A stretch of 10,861 nt of DNA from Verrucomicrobiota bacterium (GTDB lineage: Bacteria; Verrucomicrobiota; Verrucomicrobiia; Chthoniobacterales; JAFAMB01). The stretch covers positions 1 to 10,861 of the forward strand of contig JAFAVN010000434.1 in assembly GCA_019242435.1 (NCBI GenBank). Direction: 5' to 3'. Under the pieces are notes generated by a model. That model had not been told where the DNA came from and ran no database searches. It worked only from the letters and a program-made list of their open reading frames with translations. Below are positions 8,135 through 10,861 of the stretch, piece after piece. The translations under genes were made by a program, and so were the position numbers. The stretch's first letter is position 1, and each line of letters begins with the position of its first letter.

Positions 8135-8392
8135 ATGATTCGCCGAAACCGTGGCACCATAAAGCCGGATACTCCCGGAATAATTAACCCCGTACGACCA
8201 GGGATGCGGACATTCGAGCGTACTAATGTGATTGGCCGCGTCTGGACCCCCTCTGCAGCCCAGCGGGTAAACGGACTCGCAAGTCTGGTCGGCGACAATC
8301 AGAAATTTAAGCGCATTGAGATCTGGACGGAAGGTAAGGCATCAGAACGAGTAAAGGATGAACTCAGCAAGCGGGCCATCGCTTACCGATAG
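8135..8392 (+). CDS. Doubtful 85-residue ORF, possibly a gene remnant
   Basis: The ORF starts with ATG at 8135 and ends with TAG at 8390-8392. There is no Shine-Dalgarno and no recognised family. The last 40 or so residues (from VNGLASLVGDNQKF through KRIEIWTEGKASER to SKRAIAYR) have an alternating hydrophobic/charged pattern like a genuine beta-alpha unit, whereas the first 30 residues are rich in Arg and Pro and look less protein-like. This would fit the tail of a once longer gene, or a small hypothetical protein. No domain, signal peptide or membrane segment is visible. Its frame overlaps the longest form of the next ORF but not the starts I consider plausible for that gene. Confidence 0.3.
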   Translation: MIRRNRGTIKPDTPGIINPVRPGMRTFERTNVIGRVWTPSAAQRVNGLASLVGDNQKFKRIEIWTEGKASERVKDELSKRAIAYR

Positions 8393-8462
8393 GTTCTTTA
8401 GTAAGTGGCGACTAACGGCAATGAATCCCATCGAGAACAACGCAAGAAATGCAACAATTCGC

Positions 8463-8494
8463 GCCCGTCTTACGAGCGGGCTCTTGAATAAGAG
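8463..8494 (+). other. Two adjacent hairpins upstream of the exported-protein gene
   Basis: GCCCG (8463-8467) pairs with CGGGC (8477-8481), and CTCTT (8481-8485) pairs with AAGAG (8490-8494) around a GAAT loop; they share one base, so they abut. Their position 56 bases before the preferred start at 8550 would place them in its 5' untranslated region. There is no T run, so neither is a standard terminator. If translation began at 8421 they would instead be coding. Confidence 0.35.
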
Positions 8495-8549
8495 AAGTGA
8501 ACAGCCGCTCCCCAGCGTTTACGGAGTGAAACGAAAGATCAACCGGCAG

Positions 8550-9455
8550 ATGAAACCATTGGCCAGTTGGATGGCAACGTGCACTTTGCTTTTCAGCCAT
8601 TGCATTCTAGTTCACGGAGGATTGCTAAAGCCAGATGTCGACTTCTCAAACTATAATGTGCCCTTACAGCAGCAGCTCGTGAACCGGATCCGGGAAAAGG
8701 TGGCGGCGCGCTTAGGGCCGGGCAAGCTCACCCGGGATCGCTACTTTATTATTCCTTTCGCCTATCAAAACAAAGGAAACGCTCCGCAATTTTCGCACTC
8801 ATTTATCTCGGTGATACGCGTTTTCGCTGACAATAAACAACCACGGCTGACCGCCGGATTCAGGCACGGGACGTACAGGAACTGGAACTTTGAAGCCTTT
8901 ACGATCAGCTGGCTGCCACACGATTTCGATCGAAATCCGAATCTGTGCGTTTTCGACGGCCTCGGTAGCCGTGTCGATCCGAGGTTAAACAAATGTCCGA
9001 TTTCGCGTGGAAAGAGCTTTAAACTTGAGGAAACCCTGCAGCTCGCACTGAATGTCAAGAACGCCGTCGGTATGTGGGGGCCCTATGAGATAAAGAAAGA
9101 GGCGTTTGATCTGGCAGTAAAACGCAAAAATTTGCTCGATGGAGGCACGATCGGGTATCGGGCTGATGACCGCCTTTATCGCAAGCCCCTGGTCGCCGTC
9201 AATTGTTTCCATGCAATGGCCGGATTGGAAGAACTTTATCCTAACGGCGGATTTCTGGGAACCGGGTTTAGAATGTGGGGCATTAACGGCACCGCGCGAG
9301 TTCTGATCGAATACACCAAGGCGGTTCGTAACCGAGGGCTCCTCCTTGAGCCGGTTAATATCAAGAAAGACTTATATGGATTCGTCTACGCCCCGGAACG
9401 GAACAGCCAGGGAATCTATAATCCGTTCCCCAACGCGTCTGCGTACTACCAGTAA
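8550..9455 (+). CDS. Predicted exported protein with Asn-Cys-x-His motif, possible permuted papain-like fold
   Basis: I do not recognise a named family. The frame is open from ATG 8358, but I prefer the ATG at 8550 because it begins a signal-peptide-like stretch (MKPLASWMATCTLLFSHCIL) and gives 301 residues; other candidates are ATG 8421 and GTG 8526, and no start has a clear Shine-Dalgarno. Notable parts are FSHSFISVIR (H83), FTISWLPHDF at 117-126, a C133-C149 pair that might form a disulfide, WGPYEI at 176-181 and VNCFHAMAGL with N218-C219-x-H221. The order early His in SHSF, then late Cys in an NCxH motif, resembles circularly permuted papain-like enzymes of the NlpC/P60-LRAT group (LRAT proteins have NCEHF). 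This is motif-level inference only. The gene stands alone, divergent from the dehydrogenase pair and convergent with the membrane-protein gene. Confidence 0.65.
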   Translation: MKPLASWMATCTLLFSHCILVHGGLLKPDVDFSNYNVPLQQQLVNRIREKVAARLGPGKLTRDRYFIIPFAYQNKGNAPQFSHSFISVIRVFADNKQPRLTAGFRHGTYRNWNFEAFTISWLPHDFDRNPNLCVFDGLGSRVDPRLNKCPISRGKSFKLEETLQLALNVKNAVGMWGPYEIKKEAFDLAVKRKNLLDGGTIGYRADDRLYRKPLVAVNCFHAMAGLEELYPNGGFLGTGFRMWGINGTARVLIEYTKAVRNRGLLLEPVNIKKDLYGFVYAPERNSQGIYNPFPNASAYYQ

Positions 9456-9460
9456 AACCT

Positions 9461-9490
9461 GGAAGGGAGCCGCTTTGGCACGCGCCGACG
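9461..9490 (+). repeat. Left arm of segmented inverted repeat
   Basis: It contains GGAAGGG, AGCCGCT and, after a 9-base spacer, GCCGACG. The second and third blocks are exact reverse complements of blocks in the right arm. The inner block can alternatively pair locally: CGACG (9486-9490) with CGTCG (9499-9503) around an 8-base loop. Confidence 0.6.
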
Positions 9491-9518
9491 AACCCTGGCG
9501 TCGTATAGGCAGCGGTAT

Positions 9519-9532
9519 TCGAGTCGACTCGA
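9519..9532. other. 14-bp perfect palindrome
   Basis: TCGAGTCGACTCGA is a perfect 14-bp palindrome within the non-coding element. It could be a dimeric regulator site or a cruciform/hairpin segment. No gene start lies nearby, which makes an operator role less likely. Confidence 0.5.
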
Positions 9533-9541
9533 GGCGTTAAG

Positions 9542-9566
9542 TGTCGGGTCCCGCGAAGGACCCACA
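9542..9566. other. Stable hairpin in non-coding element
   Basis: GGGTCC (9546-9551) pairs with GGACCC (9558-9563) around CGCGAA. TGT (9542-9544) and ACA (9564-9566) add three more pairs across a single bulged C. No T tract follows on either strand, so it is not a canonical rho-independent terminator for the convergent genes. Confidence 0.6.
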
Positions 9567-9657
9567 AGCCAGACGATGCCGCCGGGTAGTTCCGGAAAGC
9601 CGCCTGTTGATGCGCGTAGAGATCACATTCTCGCCGTTGCTGAAGATCGTGAGGTCA

Positions 9658-9687
9658 CGTCGGCTAACTCTAGAGCGGCTTCCCTCC
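9658..9687 (+). repeat. Right arm of segmented inverted repeat
   Basis: It contains CGTCGGC, a 9-base spacer, AGCGGCT and TCCCTCC, mirroring the left arm at 9461-9490. The outermost seven bases pair imperfectly (one G-T and one A-C opposition). Confidence 0.6.
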
Positions 9688-9730
9688 CTTCACGTTGGGC
9701 GAGCGATGCACTGAACCTTCTGGCGTCTAG

Positions 9731-10030
9731 CTAATTAGTGTCCTTGGCCCTTTTTGATCTGATCTTCCCGATAATTCGCCAGACAAATATCACTAACAGT
9801 GAGCCAAGGAAGGCGGCGATCAGATCCTCAAAAGTAACCTTCAGATCGCCGAGCCCAAAATCGATTCGCAACAGCCTAAATACTTCCCCGCCGATAAACG
9901 CACCAATGACGCCGACCAGGAAGTTCAACCAGCGGCCCAAACCTTCCTTTTTCAAAGTCACCACCCGCCCTGCCAGGGTACCCGCAAATCCACCGACAAT
10001 GATCCACACCACAATTTGGCCAATGCTCAT
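9731..10030 (-). CDS. GlsB/YeaQ/YmgE-family small membrane protein
   Basis: This 99-residue, strongly hydrophobic protein has three predicted membrane spans (about 5-25, 34-54 and 66-88) and the glycine-rich family core GVIGAFIGG at 40-48, preceded by the short loop after GxxAGxxAG (13-21). This family is often annotated as transglycosylase-associated or stress-response membrane protein; its members are inner-membrane proteins linked to general or envelope stress, with no firmly established enzymatic activity. It is slightly longer than the 80-85 residues of enterobacterial YeaQ, through a longer loop between spans 2 and 3 and a basic tail (KIRSKRAK). The ATG at 10030 lies 23 bases after the stop of the radical SAM gene, so co-transcription is possible, though no Shine-Dalgarno is visible. 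Confidence 0.85.
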   Translation of the reverse strand: MSIGQIVVWIIVGGFAGTLAGRVVTLKKEGLGRWLNFLVGVIGAFIGGEVFRLLRIDFGLGDLKVTFEDLIAAFLGSLLVIFVWRIIGKIRSKRAKDTN

Positions 10031-10053
10031 GTATGTGATGATGGAGGCTCAAA

Positions 10054-10861
10054 TTAGTCGATGGACCGATTCATGACCGCTTCATGGCGCTGTCGAAGTG
10101 ATACTATAGGGGCAGCGCGAGCGCGTAGAATCTCGCTGGCGTGCCCTTCCGCGCAGGCGAAAACCGCCTTGTAGACCTCGCAATAGGGGTCCTTGGCCAT
10201 CATTGTGCCGAGGGCGCTGTAGGTGCGCACCGGGCATCCGCCGTGGCAGATCGAAAGGTATCGGCAGGAAAGACAATCTTCGTCCTCAACCAGACGTTTC
10301 GGGCGTTCGACAAAGTCGCGCCGCGCCCGACTTGTTTTGAGCATGTGCGTCAGGTCCGGCTCGTGGAAGATGTTTCCGAAGAAATATTCTGGATAACTGG
10401 TAACCCAGCAGTCGCACTGAGCGACAGTCCCTTTTGCGTCAACCGAGATGAACTGGTTGGAGCAGTTCTCTTTCCAGATACAGGGTAAGCGCGCTTGTTT
10501 ACCGGTGAAGTGATCAATCAAGGCATCAAACGGACCGACCGACACCCCGGACGAGTATCCCTCGGCCATCCAGACATCGAAGAGTCCGACCATAAAGTCG
10601 GCCAATGCGCCAGAATCCAGCTGGAAACCGCCCTCAACCTCCTTGGCAGGACCACCTGGAAAGGGCGTGTTAACCTGGAAGTCGGTTAGCCCAAGGTCTT
10701 CCGTAAAATATCGGTAAAACCTTTGCGGACCAGCTTCGAGACTCCCTTGATGCAGCACGGCGATTACGCCCACCCCAATCCCCGCAGCCTTCAGCTCACG
10801 AAGTTTCCTGGTCCAGAGTTCGGTGTATGCCGCGGCCCCGCCTTTGAAAAGTTTTCGGTAC
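10054..10861 (-). CDS. Radical SAM/SPASM-domain enzyme, C-terminal part (anSME-like)
   Basis: The frame is open from the window edge to TAA at 10056-10054, giving 268 visible codons; the N-terminal CxxxCxxC that binds the radical SAM cluster would lie outside. The visible part starts within the TIM-barrel (KAAGIGVGVIAVLHQGSL is the kind of strand seen in these enzymes) and continues into a SPASM/twitch region. Cysteines that fit auxiliary iron-sulfur cluster ligands are CIWKENC, QCDC, then CLSCRYLSICHGGC (the CxxCx5CxxxC SPASM signature) and a following CEVYKAVFAC. This layout matches anaerobic sulfatase-maturase-like proteins, which convert an active-site Cys or Ser of sulfatases to formylglycine, but the same layout occurs in peptide-modifying (RiPP) radical SAM enzymes. 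No sulfatase or precursor peptide is visible in the window, so the substrate is open. GTG at 10773 is internal, not a start. Confidence 0.85.
   Translation of the reverse strand, partial: YRKLFKGGAAAYTELWTRKLRELKAAGIGVGVIAVLHQGSLEAGPQRFYRYFTEDLGLTDFQVNTPFPGGPAKEVEGGFQLDSGALADFMVGLFDVWMAEGYSSGVSVGPFDALIDHFTGKQARLPCIWKENCSNQFISVDAKGTVAQCDCWVTSYPEYFFGNIFHEPDLTHMLKTSRARRDFVERPKRLVEDEDCLSCRYLSICHGGCPVRTYSALGTMMAKDPYCEVYKAVFACAEGHASEILRARAAPIVSLRQRHEAVMNRSID

Larger units (their letters stand above)
9456..9730. other. Non-coding region with segmented inverted repeats and many hairpins
   Basis: This 275-base gap between convergent genes has no credible ORF. Its outer arms are complementary in blocks: AGCCGCT (9468-9474) with AGCGGCT (9674-9680), and GCCGACG (9484-9490) with CGTCGGC (9658-9664), each pair separated by exactly 9 unpaired bases on both sides. 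A third, imperfect block (9461-9467 with 9681-9687) extends the outer end. Inside are a 14-bp palindrome (9519-9532), a hairpin at 9542-9566 and CGTGA-GG-TCACG (9648-9659). No T run follows any hairpin and no target-site duplication is evident at the ends. It could be a small non-autonomous mobile element, a structured RNA, or a transcription barrier. Confidence 0.55.

Noticed and set aside
8119..8142. Sigma-70 promoter with TTGACA at 8119
   Set aside because: No TATAAT-like hexamer occurs 16-18 bases downstream.
9542..9566. Terminator for the convergent genes
   Set aside because: The stem is good but there is no T tract on either strand, and it lies 87 bases past one gene and 165 bases past the other.
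9361..9567. Minus-strand 68-codon ORF reaching into the non-coding element
   Set aside because: It overlaps the end of a better-supported gene and shows no recognisable protein features; high GC keeps frames open by chance.
9738..10076. 112-codon plus-strand ORF
   Set aside because: It lies antisense to the GlsB/YeaQ-like gene, which has the expected three membrane spans and glycine motif.
10141..10488. 115-codon plus-strand ORF
   Set aside because: It lies antisense to the radical SAM gene, whose cysteine signature is clear; no protein-like features in the plus-strand frame.

Overview
The window looks like chromosomal sequence of a free-living bacterium of moderately high GC content. Several starts lack a clear Shine-Dalgarno sequence. 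The degenerate 7-bp tandem repeats, the compact mix of operons on both strands and the unnamed exported protein would fit a soil-type Verrucomicrobiota or Acidobacteriota genome. That placement is a guess; no taxonomic marker gene is present.

Region 1 (1-5871, + strand) is a cobalt-insertion module for cobalamin (B12) synthesis: the C-terminal end of a CobW-type metallochaperone GTPase, a full-length CobN, and a single fused AAA+/von Willebrand A ATPase subunit of the ChlI/ChlD type. The cobN stop and the ATPase start overlap (ATGA), so the two are probably translationally coupled. CobW would deliver cobalt, CobN would insert it into the corrin ring, and the AAA+/VWA subunit would drive the reaction with ATP. 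Two arrays of degenerate heptamers sit in this region: one between cobW and cobN, the other inside the cobN reading frame, where it encodes a 7-residue protein repeat.

Region 2 (5927-7953, - strand, convergent with region 1) holds a zinc-dependent medium-chain dehydrogenase followed, with a one-base stop/start overlap, by a Gfo/Idh/MocA-family oxidoreductase. They are probably co-transcribed and may act on a sugar, polyol or related alcohol; the substrate cannot be read from the sequence.

Region 3 (7954-9730) contains a weak 85-codon ORF, two small hairpins, one predicted exported protein of about 300 residues with a late Asn-Cys-x-His motif, and a roughly 230-bp non-coding element bounded by segmented inverted repeats and rich in hairpins.

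Region 4 (9731-10861, - strand) carries the C-terminal SPASM part of a radical SAM enzyme, cut by the window edge, and downstream of it a GlsB/YeaQ-type small membrane protein.

I do not see a defence system, CRISPR array, complete insertion sequence, tRNA or rRNA. The least explained items are the inverted-repeat element at 9461-9687, the heptamer arrays and the exported NCxH protein.
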